64,000 nucleotides of DNA, taken from positions 1 to 64,000 of the forward strand of contig JAPLDF010000055.1 of NCBI GenBank assembly GCA_026391835.1, read 5' to 3'. The notes under the pieces are model-generated. The model ran no database searches. It was not told the DNA's origin and saw nothing but the letters and a program-made list of their open reading frames with translations. Source of the DNA: Bacteroidota bacterium. Lineage in GTDB: Bacteria; Bacteroidota; Bacteroidia; Bacteroidales; FEN-979. Numbering within the stretch: the stretch's first letter is position 1; the number at the start of each line of letters is the position of its first letter. The translations under genes were made by a program, and so were the position numbers. Positions 8,967 through 17,303 of this stretch are shown here, piece after piece.

Positions 8967-8999
8967 CAAAATTGATACAATTATAAAATTCAAGCCGGA

Positions 9000-9872
9000 A
9001 TGGACTTTTTATACCATATCATCATTATGATCGGGATTTATACCATCCTGGCTCTGGCGGCAAACATTCCTGTTGGCCTTGCAAACTTATTGTCACTTGC
9101 CCAGGCAGCATTCTATGGTATCGGCGCATACCTGTCCGCATTTGTTTTACTTAATTTTAACATCCCTCTTCTTCCAGGGCTGTTTGTTGTTGCCATCACT
9201 ACCGGCTTTTTCAGTCTTCTTATCTCACTCGCTTCAATCCGGCTTAAAGGAGATTATTTTATTTTGGCAGCACTTGGGTTTCAACTTATTGTCTTTTCAG
9301 TTCTTTACAACTGGACAGATGTTACCAAAGGGCCTTACGGAATTTCCGGAATTCCACCACCAAGGCTCTTTGCATTCATTGAACTTACTGCCAATTTTCA
9401 GTTTGCAATACTTTCTGTCTCCCTAGCAGCGTTAACCTCTTTTCTTTTTTATTATCTGGTAAAATCACCCTTTGGAAGAGTATTGAAATCCATCCGGTCT
9501 GATGAGCTATCGGTGAGTATTTCGGGGAGAAATGTATACCAGTTTAAAATCATCGCTTTTTTCCTGTCTGCAGGTTTTTCTGCTTCAGCTGGCTTTCTTT
9601 TTGCAGGATATGTTAAGTATATTGATCCAACCAGTTTTACCTTGGACGAATCTATATTTATCCTTAGTGCATTATTTATCGGAGGTTTGGGGAATGTAAA
9701 AGGGTGCATTGTTGGTGCCGCCGTGATTGTAATTTTACCTGAACTGCTTAGGTTTGCAGGATTACCGGACAACATTGCTGCCAATCTCAGGCAGATCATT
9801 TATGGACTTGCGCTAATCCTGGTGATGCTGTATTTTCCCAAAGGACTGGCAGGTGATACGATGTTAAAATGA
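9000..9872 (+). CDS. livM: Branched-chain-amino-acid-type ABC transporter permease LivM
   Basis: The 290-residue membrane protein matches LivM. The N-terminal ALAANIPVGLANLLSLAQAA corresponds to the LivM NLLLGYAGQLSLGHAA motif. The coupling loop SPFGRVLKSIRSDELS and the late FIGGLGNVKGCIVGAA segment are diagnostic. It starts 33 bp after livH and is followed 6 bp later by livG. It would pair with LivH as the second transmembrane subunit. At 290 residues it is shorter than E. coli LivM (425) and lacks the extra N-terminal extension, as is usual outside the enterobacteria. Confidence 0.88.
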   Translation: MDFLYHIIIMIGIYTILALAANIPVGLANLLSLAQAAFYGIGAYLSAFVLLNFNIPLLPGLFVVAITTGFFSLLISLASIRLKGDYFILAALGFQLIVFSVLYNWTDVTKGPYGISGIPPPRLFAFIELTANFQFAILSVSLAALTSFLFYYLVKSPFGRVLKSIRSDELSVSISGRNVYQFKIIAFFLSAGFSASAGFLFAGYVKYIDPTSFTLDESIFILSALFIGGLGNVKGCIVGAAVIVILPELLRFAGLPDNIAANLRQIIYGLALILVMLYFPKGLAGDTMLK

Positions 9873-9878
9873 TAAAGA

Positions 9879-10676
9879 TTGGAAACAATTCTAAACATAT
9901 CGAACCTTAATCTCAGTTTTATTTCTGACAGGCAGAAAGAGGAGTCTCTTTTTCTTTTCAGGGACTTGTCACTTGAGATCGAGCGTGAAAAAATTACCGC
10001 ACTTGTCGGGGGGAATGGCGCAGGAAAAACAACATTGTTCAATGTTATTTCGGGTTTGCAAAGAGGCGCTTCCGGAAAAGTAAACTTTCAAGGAAGTGAA
10101 ATAACCAGGCTTTCTCCGTATAAAATTGCCAGGTTGGGAATCGGCCGGCTTTTCCAGGGTGCCAGGGTGTTTGAAGAATTGAGTATTTTAGACAATATGG
10201 TCATAGGTGCCATACACCATGCCAATGAAATTCCGTTTTATAATTTGTTGTTTTACAGGAAAAGCATGGCTTTTGAAAAGGGACTTGAAGAAAAAGCAGA
10301 AGCTATTTTATCTGAACTTTTTGGAAGTAACAACATTTTTTGGGAAGATCGTATCAAACCGGCCGGGAATCTCTCATTTGGTCATCAGAGGTTACTTGCC
10401 ATGGCAAGGTTGCTTATGGGTAATTATTCGTTATATTTGCTTGACGAACCAACTGCAGGCGTCCATGTACAGTTCATCGAACAGATTGCTTCAGCAATCC
10501 GGCACATGAACAGCCACAGTCATAAAACAGTCCTGTTGATTGAGCATAACATGCATTTTGTACGGCAAATGGCGGAATATTGTCTTTACATGGAAAATGG
10601 TAAAATCATTGCAAAAGGCCATCCGAATGATGTTTTGGCCAGTGATCAGGTGCAGCAATCATACATGGGAATCTAA
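9879..10676 (+). CDS. livG: ABC transporter ATP-binding protein LivG
   Basis: The 265-residue ATPase has Walker A GGNGAGKTT near residues 43-51 and a signature degenerate to LSFGHQR, as usual in LivG. Walker B LYLLDEPTAGV and switch His in LLIEHNM follow. The long insertion between Walker A and the signature (GAIHHANEIPFYN and after) is typical of LivG rather than LivF. The start appears to be TTG 9879; the ATG at 9869 is in another frame. Its stop overlaps the start of livF (TAATG). It energises the LivHM pore together with LivF. Confidence 0.87.
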   Translation: METILNISNLNLSFISDRQKEESLFLFRDLSLEIEREKITALVGGNGAGKTTLFNVISGLQRGASGKVNFQGSEITRLSPYKIARLGIGRLFQGARVFEELSILDNMVIGAIHHANEIPFYNLLFYRKSMAFEKGLEEKAEAILSELFGSNNIFWEDRIKPAGNLSFGHQRLLAMARLLMGNYSLYLLDEPTAGVHVQFIEQIASAIRHMNSHSHKTVLLIEHNMHFVRQMAEYCLYMENGKIIAKGHPNDVLASDQVQQSYMGI

Positions 10677-11392
10677 TGCTTAAACTCGAAAATATCCAGG
10701 GAGGATATACGCCCGGAAGCCTGGTACTGCAGGGTGTTGATCTTCAGGTTCAACAGGGGGAAGTGATCGGTATCATTGGATTAAACGGGTGTGGCAAATC
10801 CACGCTGGGCAAAGCTGTTTTGAATATGTTACCCTTCCGCACAGGGAAAATCTCCCTAAAAGGACGGGATGTTAGTCATTTGCCTGTTCATCACCTTCAT
10901 AATTTCGGCATCGGGATGGTTATGCAGGGAGGAATGATTTTTCCACATATGTCTGTATGGGAACATTTGCAGCTGGTTGGAAAAAGCAAGTCGGAAAAAG
11001 ATTTAAAGAAAAGAGTTTCAGAGATTGAAGAACAGTACGGATTAGTTATTTTCGCACCGGGAACGGCATTAAACAGGAAAGGAAGTTTCCTCAGCGGAGG
11101 TGAAAAGCAGCAACTTGCATTGATGATGGCCCTCCTGGACAACCCTGAATGGCTAATCCTTGATGAAGTGAGCGCAGGGCTTTCACCAGGAAATGTCTCA
11201 ATGGTTGCCGAACTAATCAAAGTGCTGAAAACGGAAGGCAAATTGGGTATTATACTCATGGAACAAAATATTAAATTGGCAGTGCAGTTGTCCGATCATC
11301 TCCTCCTGCTGGAGAGAGGAGTCATTGATAAACATTTTGTTGTTGACAAAGATTTCGACATCAACAACCTGAACGAAAACATATTTAATTAG
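10676..11392 (+). CDS. livF: ABC transporter ATP-binding protein LivF
   Basis: The 238-residue ATPase has Walker A GLNGCGKST near 35-43 and signature LSGGEKQQLALMMALL. Walker B is LILDEVSAGLSP, with Val in place of the usual Pro (DEPS), and H-loop Gln/Asn in ILMEQN as is normal in LivF. It overlaps livG by one base and is followed after 6 bp by the binding-protein gene. It forms the ATPase heterodimer with LivG. Confidence 0.87.
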   Translation: MLKLENIQGGYTPGSLVLQGVDLQVQQGEVIGIIGLNGCGKSTLGKAVLNMLPFRTGKISLKGRDVSHLPVHHLHNFGIGMVMQGGMIFPHMSVWEHLQLVGKSKSEKDLKKRVSEIEEQYGLVIFAPGTALNRKGSFLSGGEKQQLALMMALLDNPEWLILDEVSAGLSPGNVSMVAELIKVLKTEGKLGIILMEQNIKLAVQLSDHLLLLERGVIDKHFVVDKDFDINNLNENIFN

Positions 11393-11398
11393 CGAGCT

Positions 11399-12442
11399 AT
11401 GAATAAAAAAGTTGTTTACGGGATAGTTGCCGTTATTTTAATCATACTGGTAGGATTTGGAATCTACAGGCAGGTTAATACCGGGCAGGCAAACGAAGTT
11501 GTTAAAATTGGGGCGATATTGCCTTTAACAGGAGGTACCGCTACTGTTCCGGCCAATGATGCCAGGAATGGCATGTTGCTGGCAATCGAGTATATTAATG
11601 AGAATGGGGGCCTCAATGGAAAAAAGGTGGAACTTGTTGTTCAGGATTCCAAGAATGACAATAAAACAGGCCTTGATGCTTACAAATACATCGCTACAAC
11701 CGGAACCATCAGGTATTTCATAACCCAGATCAGCGGCGTCACCATGGCCATTAAAAACGAATCAAATTTGAAAAAGCAATATTTGATTTCCATGATCGGT
11801 GCAATACATTTTAAGGATGATTGCGAAACGTGCATCAGGAATTATATAGAACCGGATAAAATCGGGAAGGAAATCACTGTTATTATTGCTGACACCCTGA
11901 AACTTAAGACTTTTGCGGTAATTTACCCTGAAACGGAATACGGAAAAAGCATCTTCAGTTCGGTTGAACAGGAATCAAAATTGAAGGGCGCGACGATTTC
12001 CAGCAATGTCAGCTATGATGAGAAGACAATTGATTTTAAAAATATTGTAAGCAAGCTTTTAAGCAACAGGAGTTTTGAAGGTGTTTACATTACCGGCCTT
12101 GGAAAAAACATCGGGCAGCTCATCAAAGCATTTAAAGAATCTGGATACAAGGGGCAGATAGTCTGTGATCATTCATCTTCGATGTCTGACGTAAAACAAA
12201 TTGCCGGCAATTTGATGAAAGGAATTTATTATTTCAGTTTTCCGGATATCAATGAGGATTTTAACAGGGTTTTTAAAAACAGGTTTGGTTATGAACCTTC
12301 ATTTTATTCAGGACTGGCATATAATTCAATTAAATTCATTCTGAAAAATGAGAAGTCTGATTTGAAATTACCATTAATGTACGATACACTGAATATTGCA
12401 GGCCAGGAGTTTTTATATAATTTTAAAATAAAGAGATATTGA
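11399..12442 (+). CDS. Membrane-anchored LivK-like solute-binding protein
   Basis: The 347-residue protein has a single N-terminal TM (VVYGIVAVILIILVGFGIY, residues 5-23). The type I periplasmic-binding fold follows: VVKIGAILPLTGG, then ARNGMLLAIEYINENGGLNG, then KVELVVQDSKND. It supplies the receptor of the Liv transporter. No lipobox or clear signal-peptidase site is visible, so it seems to stay tethered to the inner membrane. A vicinal Cys pair (DDCETCIRN) lies near residue 140. Encoded directly upstream of a histidine-kinase cluster, it might also act as a sensor, which is inference. Its stop overlaps the next start (TGATG). Confidence 0.82.
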   Translation: MNKKVVYGIVAVILIILVGFGIYRQVNTGQANEVVKIGAILPLTGGTATVPANDARNGMLLAIEYINENGGLNGKKVELVVQDSKNDNKTGLDAYKYIATTGTIRYFITQISGVTMAIKNESNLKKQYLISMIGAIHFKDDCETCIRNYIEPDKIGKEITVIIADTLKLKTFAVIYPETEYGKSIFSSVEQESKLKGATISSNVSYDEKTIDFKNIVSKLLSNRSFEGVYITGLGKNIGQLIKAFKESGYKGQIVCDHSSSMSDVKQIAGNLMKGIYYFSFPDINEDFNRVFKNRFGYEPSFYSGLAYNSIKFILKNEKSDLKLPLMYDTLNIAGQEFLYNFKIKRY

Positions 12443-12840
12443 TGGATTTTATTGCCAAGTTGCAACTGCGATACAATGATTTTGATGGACAGAAAATAAT
12501 AAATAATGCTGTGATATTTTCATTGCTTGAGAATAGCCAGCTTTTATTTTTTGAACAATTGGTTGGCAGCAGGTGGGACTGGAGTTGTGTCCCATTGGTG
12601 CTAAGCAAGATAAATGTTGTTTTTGTAAAGCAAATCCAGTCAAAGGAACCTTTACACGGCAGGGTGCTTGTAAAAGAGGTTGAGGATTATTTTGTGGTTT
12701 TAAAAATATATTTGGAGTCTCCGCGATCTGAAGTTTATTCTATTGGAGAACTGAAGTTGGTCCATTATGATTTTACGAAACAAGAAAAGGTCATGTGGGA
12801 TGAGGCATTATATACTAATTTAAAAAAATATATTGAATAA
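12442..12840 (+). CDS. Hotdog-fold thioesterase-like protein
   Basis: This 132-residue product begins at ATG 12442, overlapping the previous stop by one base. The N-terminal LQLRYNDFDGQKIINNAVI has the layout of 4HBT/YbgC-type acyl-CoA thioesterases (RY.DTD..GHVNNA), including the presumptive catalytic Asp region. The His of the usual GHVNN is replaced (KIINN), so activity is uncertain. The rest gives alternating strands (VVFVKQIQSK, HGRVLVKEVE, YSIGELKLVHYD) as expected of a hotdog. Translational coupling to the binding protein puts it in the transporter operon. A role on acyl-CoA-linked substrates, or a non-catalytic binding role, is possible. Confidence 0.62.
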   Translation: MDFIAKLQLRYNDFDGQKIINNAVIFSLLENSQLLFFEQLVGSRWDWSCVPLVLSKINVVFVKQIQSKEPLHGRVLVKEVEDYFVVLKIYLESPRSEVYSIGELKLVHYDFTKQEKVMWDEALYTNLKKYIE

Positions 12841-12851
12841 TTTGAAAACCC

Positions 12852-15800
12852 ATGAATATATTAAATGAGGAAGAATTATATAAAGCCTTACGGGATAATG
12901 AAAAAAGATTTTGTCTCGAAGAGCTCATTGAAATATACTTGTCATCCATCAAGGAGTATTTCGAGAGGATTAATTCTCATTATATAATCTCTATTGCCAA
13001 ATATTCAAGAGAGAATAAGCTCAGGATTTCCGATTCATGGGAAACCAATGCTGATAAGGAGTATGGCTATGTCTCTTACTTTGACAAAGCAGTTGCCTAT
13101 GTGAACAAGTACAATGCTTTATCATTTACAAATTTGATCTATGATTGTGAAATAGATGTATTAAAACTTTATGTGAAAACCAATGGATTAATTGAATCAG
13201 AAACCAAACTAAGAAGAGTTAACATTGATGTATCAACCATTGTTCATATTATTGAAAACGAAATCAGTGTTCATACAAAGGAATTCAGTCCGGAAACCAT
13301 AAATACCATTTCAAGTCTTCCATCAATTATTGCTTGTACTGAAGAAATTATTAATGATCTTTCTTCATCTTATATACTTGAATCCCAAAAGGACATTATT
13401 GCAAAAATAAACAAGGAGAGCCTTGCCAGGATATTGTCTGTTTATGCCTATTTTTTTCATATCAATCAATCATCTATTGCAACTGCTTATTTCCTGAACT
13501 CACAAAACCTGCTGGCCAAGGATAAGTTATCACAGATATTAATTCTTCAACATCCGATTGACGAGGAACTGCCGAAAATTCTTTTAGGACTGAGAACAAT
13601 TATCCATGAAGGTGTATTTGAGCAATTGAAAAAAGCTCAGGTTAAATCCGCCAAGGCAGCAATAATGGCCAGAAACATCAGCCACAACCTGGGCAGCCAT
13701 GTGATGTATTATTTGAATTTGAAATTGAGCAGTGTAAACAGTATTTTAAAGGAAAATGTCCTTAAAGATCTTTTAAAGCACAGTTCGACAGGATTAACTT
13801 GTCAACTTTCAATTTCTGCGAATTTGCCTGACTGTTCACTGGTGAAGACGTTATCAACTCCCAATAAGGATTCGTTAAGTCTGCCGTTTCTGATCGGACT
13901 AGGCCGCTTTATAAATTATTTGCAGGAGCGCATGGATTATATCGCCACTATTTCAACAGATTATGTTCCATATTGCATGCCTGTTAATTTTAAGGATTCG
14001 ATTTACGATGAACTCAATTATGATTTAAAAATCGAACGGCACAAGGAATTTCAGGAATTTAAAAACAAAAAAGTTGAAAATCTACTGTTGGATTATATTG
14101 CAAGGTCTGAGGGGCTGAACCGGAATGATATAAGTTTGAATTTTGAGTTGTTTAACGGCAAAGAGAGGGAACATGAGGACTTGCAGAAGTTAAGAGATGT
14201 ACAGGTAGATTTGCCTGGCGGAGAAATAGGAAGACAGGCGTTTTTTAGCATTATTGAGAATATCATTCGCAATGCGGCGAAGCACAGTGGTGCATCTAAT
14301 TCGGTAAATGGGAAAAAACTTGTTTTTACAATCTCAACCGCTGAGTGTCCTGAGTTTTCCGACCTGATCAAAATTAGTATAACGGACAATATTCAGCACG
14401 ATAGCCAACTCTGTAAGCCAGGGGGAAAGATTCACAAAGCAAATGAAGAAGATTATGTAAATCAGTCAGGACAATTAAATGAATCGGGGAAAGGTATCAA
14501 AGAAATGCGAATTTCTGCTTCATGGTTGAGATGCATTTCGGATGAACGGGATGTAATTCCCAAAGTTTTGCAGCCTTCGATTAACATAGACGGGAATTTG
14601 GTTTTTGAGTTTTATTTACTGAAGCCACAACATGTCGCTGTTATCTGTAATCGGTTTGAGGAAATCTTCAAACAGCAGAAATTATTTGATGATACAGATG
14701 ATTTTGAATCGTTTTTTACCTCTTTAAATCAGGAACTTGGCAAGATTGGCTGGACTTTATACCGGTCAAAAGATTATATTAAAGCCGGTTCGAGGCATAA
14801 GATAGTGGCTATAGACACTAATATTGAAACAAAGGATTATACTCAGACGACTGCATATTGTCATAGCAGGGTAGTTCAATGGGATACCTCTCTAATTGAT
14901 CTTTCAAGGACCAATGGCATTGGCGATGAACTATACACCACAAACTTGTTTTCTCAATTATATAAAATGCATATTGAGAGTATCTTGAAAATTTCTGGGA
15001 GTTGTTTACAGCACATAGGTATTGATGACGAAAAAGTCCTTGGTAACCATCCAAAATGTACCGATGAATATGGCAAACACACTTTTGTAAAACCATATGG
15101 CATGGACGTTGATAGCAATAATGTCAGAACGAAAAACAGTGCCATATTCATAACAAAAGGTGAAATTACTGGAGATGATTTTAACATTATTTTCAAAAAG
15201 CACTTCCTTTCAGAACCCGGGGACAAAAATCTAATCACTGATGAATACCAGTTTATCGAAAGCATCACAGGACATAATTCCACAGATCGGTTAATACGCA
15301 ATGGGAAACTGGATAAAAATTGGTATTACCAGATGAATGAAGCAGCCCAGACGAGAATTGCGATTTTTGATGAGCGATTATGGGCTGATTTTTCAGGTGT
15401 TTCAAACGATGATATCGAAGATTATTTTTCGTCCTCGACTGATCAACAGGCTGATAAGGAATTTTCTGTTAAACTCGGATCTCATCTAGAAACATTTGTT
15501 ACAGGTGATGAATATAATGCTAAACCCTATGGTATTAAACTGAACGCTTTACATGAGTGTATTATTTCGTTTTTTGCATTGATGGGGGTCTCAGGAAAAT
15601 TTCAGTATGACGAGTTTAGTCGCCACTATGAAGACTTTGAAGAAAATAAGATTGATTTGGAATCCCTGATTAAAACCCTCTCAGCGTATGTTGCAAGTAA
15701 CCGACGCATGTCAATTCCTCTCTGCGCTGATGAAGAAAATACATTATTACTCGATAAGAAATTTGTCACCATTTTCAATGTTGTAAAATGTACAGATAAC

Positions 15801-16250
15801 AAATTTGCCATCATTAGACATGATTTTAACAGTGACTTGGCAAAAGATGATGTTAAAAATGAAACAAATCAGGTTGTAGGTTGGATTAAAAAAGACCAGG
15901 ATCAAAAAATAGTAATCGCATACAAGCCAAAAGGAAAGTATCATTTTATTTCAATTCACCAAGGAATTCTTGATAAAATATATGATTGTTTTGGTTTAAA
16001 ATCGCAGATAGAATCAAATAGTGAAGGGATGAATATGGTGACGGAAGAGTTCAGGCAAACCTTCTGTTATCTGTCGGGTGATCATAAAATCAATCAACTT
16101 GTTGTGCACTCAGGCAGGTCGAGGCCAGCTGAAGAAGATATGCCCCAAAAGGTTCCATTTGTTCAATTTTCTGCTATCAGTAACGCATTGAAGGATTGTA
16201 AATTTTCACTATCAGAAGTGTTTTATGCAGCAAGATATTCAAAGTATTGA
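12852..16250 (+). CDS. Giant histidine-kinase-like ATP-binding protein
   Basis: The 1132-residue soluble protein has about 260 unassigned helical residues, then a dimerisation-helix-like motif ARNISHNLGSHVMYY with candidate phospho-His at about 278. A GHKL ATPase domain follows, with N-box ENIIRNAAKHS near 469-479 and glycine box GKGIKEMR near 546. The last 550 residues match no domain I know; they include RIAIFDERLW and a terminal IHQG...VVHSGR segment. No TM, PAS or HAMP is present. It would autophosphorylate and pass phosphate to the receiver protein encoded at 17304, judging from the operon. Its last 26 bases overlap the next gene. Kinase activity is inferred; the ATP-binding fold is fairly clear. 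Confidence 0.75.
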   Translation: MNILNEEELYKALRDNEKRFCLEELIEIYLSSIKEYFERINSHYIISIAKYSRENKLRISDSWETNADKEYGYVSYFDKAVAYVNKYNALSFTNLIYDCEIDVLKLYVKTNGLIESETKLRRVNIDVSTIVHIIENEISVHTKEFSPETINTISSLPSIIACTEEIINDLSSSYILESQKDIIAKINKESLARILSVYAYFFHINQSSIATAYFLNSQNLLAKDKLSQILILQHPIDEELPKILLGLRTIIHEGVFEQLKKAQVKSAKAAIMARNISHNLGSHVMYYLNLKLSSVNSILKENVLKDLLKHSSTGLTCQLSISANLPDCSLVKTLSTPNKDSLSLPFLIGLGRFINYLQERMDYIATISTDYVPYCMPVNFKDSIYDELNYDLKIERHKEFQEFKNKKVENLLLDYIARSEGLNRNDISLNFELFNGKEREHEDLQKLRDVQVDLPGGEIGRQAFFSIIENIIRNAAKHSGASNSVNGKKLVFTISTAECPEFSDLIKISITDNIQHDSQLCKPGGKIHKANEEDYVNQSGQLNESGKGIKEMRISASWLRCISDERDVIPKVLQPSINIDGNLVFEFYLLKPQHVAVICNRFEEIFKQQKLFDDTDDFESFFTSLNQELGKIGWTLYRSKDYIKAGSRHKIVAIDTNIETKDYTQTTAYCHSRVVQWDTSLIDLSRTNGIGDELYTTNLFSQLYKMHIESILKISGSCLQHIGIDDEKVLGNHPKCTDEYGKHTFVKPYGMDVDSNNVRTKNSAIFITKGEITGDDFNIIFKKHFLSEPGDKNLITDEYQFIESITGHNSTDRLIRNGKLDKNWYYQMNEAAQTRIAIFDERLWADFSGVSNDDIEDYFSSSTDQQADKEFSVKLGSHLETFVTGDEYNAKPYGIKLNALHECIISFFALMGVSGKFQYDEFSRHYEDFEENKIDLESLIKTLSAYVASNRRMSIPLCADEENTLLLDKKFVTIFNVVKCTDNKFAIIRHDFNSDLAKDDVKNETNQVVGWIKKDQDQKIVIAYKPKGKYHFISIHQGILDKIYDCFGLKSQIESNSEGMNMVTEEFRQTFCYLSGDHKINQLVVHSGRSRPAEEDMPQKVPFVQFSAISNALKDCKFSLSEVFYAARYSKY

Positions 16251-17301
16251 ACAAACTGACGGTCAGGTAGACACTATAATCATTGTTACCACAGACTATT
16301 GGGATTATCAAAAACATCGATTGGAATTATTTAAAAATATGGAGGAAAAAGCAATTCCTTTTTGGCTTATTCCAATGACAATTCCTGAAATTTACTCAGA
16401 ACTGAGAACAAAACATTTGGTTACGATTCTTGAAAGTTCTGAGGAGAAGTTGAAAAATATTATCATTGCTTATTCTAAGAAAATTGAAAATAAAATAGCA
16501 ACGAAACAAAATTTTACAGATCTAAGTAATTTCAATAGGCAACTATATGATTCTGTATTCAAAGAAATAGATGAGAATTTTTGGGTAGAGAACAAAACGA
16601 ACCAGGAACTCTTTACGCAGTTTTTAACTATGAGGAAAATTAAAGATGCGAGGATCTTTATTTTGCCATCATTGCCAGATGAATATTTTACTGAACACAA
16701 ACTTAAGAAAAACTACCTTGAATTTCTGATTCAAGCTTGGAAATACACATTTAATAATCGTCAGGAGCCAAGCCACAACACACGTTTTATTTTTATTCTT
16801 CATGAAAAAGATTTGGGATTGGGAAAAGAATACAAGGAACATGTTATCAATCCAGAAGATTTCAAGATAAATCCATTTTTACTTGGTTATCAATATATTT
16901 CACAAAATATTTTTAATGGGCTTGGCAAGAATTATGAAATAATTGTTTTCCAGCACGACAGCATGAATAGTCCGAATATAAATCGTGATATTTTCGTCAA
17001 ATCCAGTCCAAATGAAAATCTGGTTGAACAGATTGAGCAGATTATATTGCTGCTAAAAATAAAATGGGGTGAATTATACAAATTAAGGAATGAAATATGC
17101 TTGCGATTGATTACAGGTGCAGAAATTACTGACCTGATAGATCTGATTAAAAGCAGAACTACAGAATTGGAACAATTAAAAAAAATTGCCCCGGATTCTG
17201 TAAATTTAATATTAAATTGTAACAGACAAACAGAAATAGCCGATTTGAAATATGCCTTTGACAGTGTTTTTACCAAAGCAAGTGTATCCTCAATCCTCTG
17301 A
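16225..17301 (+). CDS. Unknown protein in the kinase/receiver operon
   Basis: The 358-residue protein starts inside the end of the kinase gene (26-base overlap) and ends 2 bp before the receiver gene, so coupling is tight. The first strand VDTIIIVTTDYWDY and the following helix and IPFWLIPMT strand suggest an alpha/beta, perhaps receiver-like, N-terminus without recognisable phosphorylation residues. The C-terminal half is helical and Lys/Glu-rich (QIEQIILLLKIKWGELYKL). No TM or signal peptide is seen. An adaptor between kinase and receiver is plausible but unsupported beyond context. Confidence 0.6.
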   Translation: MQQDIQSIEQTDGQVDTIIIVTTDYWDYQKHRLELFKNMEEKAIPFWLIPMTIPEIYSELRTKHLVTILESSEEKLKNIIIAYSKKIENKIATKQNFTDLSNFNRQLYDSVFKEIDENFWVENKTNQELFTQFLTMRKIKDARIFILPSLPDEYFTEHKLKKNYLEFLIQAWKYTFNNRQEPSHNTRFIFILHEKDLGLGKEYKEHVINPEDFKINPFLLGYQYISQNIFNGLGKNYEIIVFQHDSMNSPNINRDIFVKSSPNENLVEQIEQIILLLKIKWGELYKLRNEICLRLITGAEITDLIDLIKSRTTELEQLKKIAPDSVNLILNCNRQTEIADLKYAFDSVFTKASVSSIL

Positions 17302-17303
17302 TA

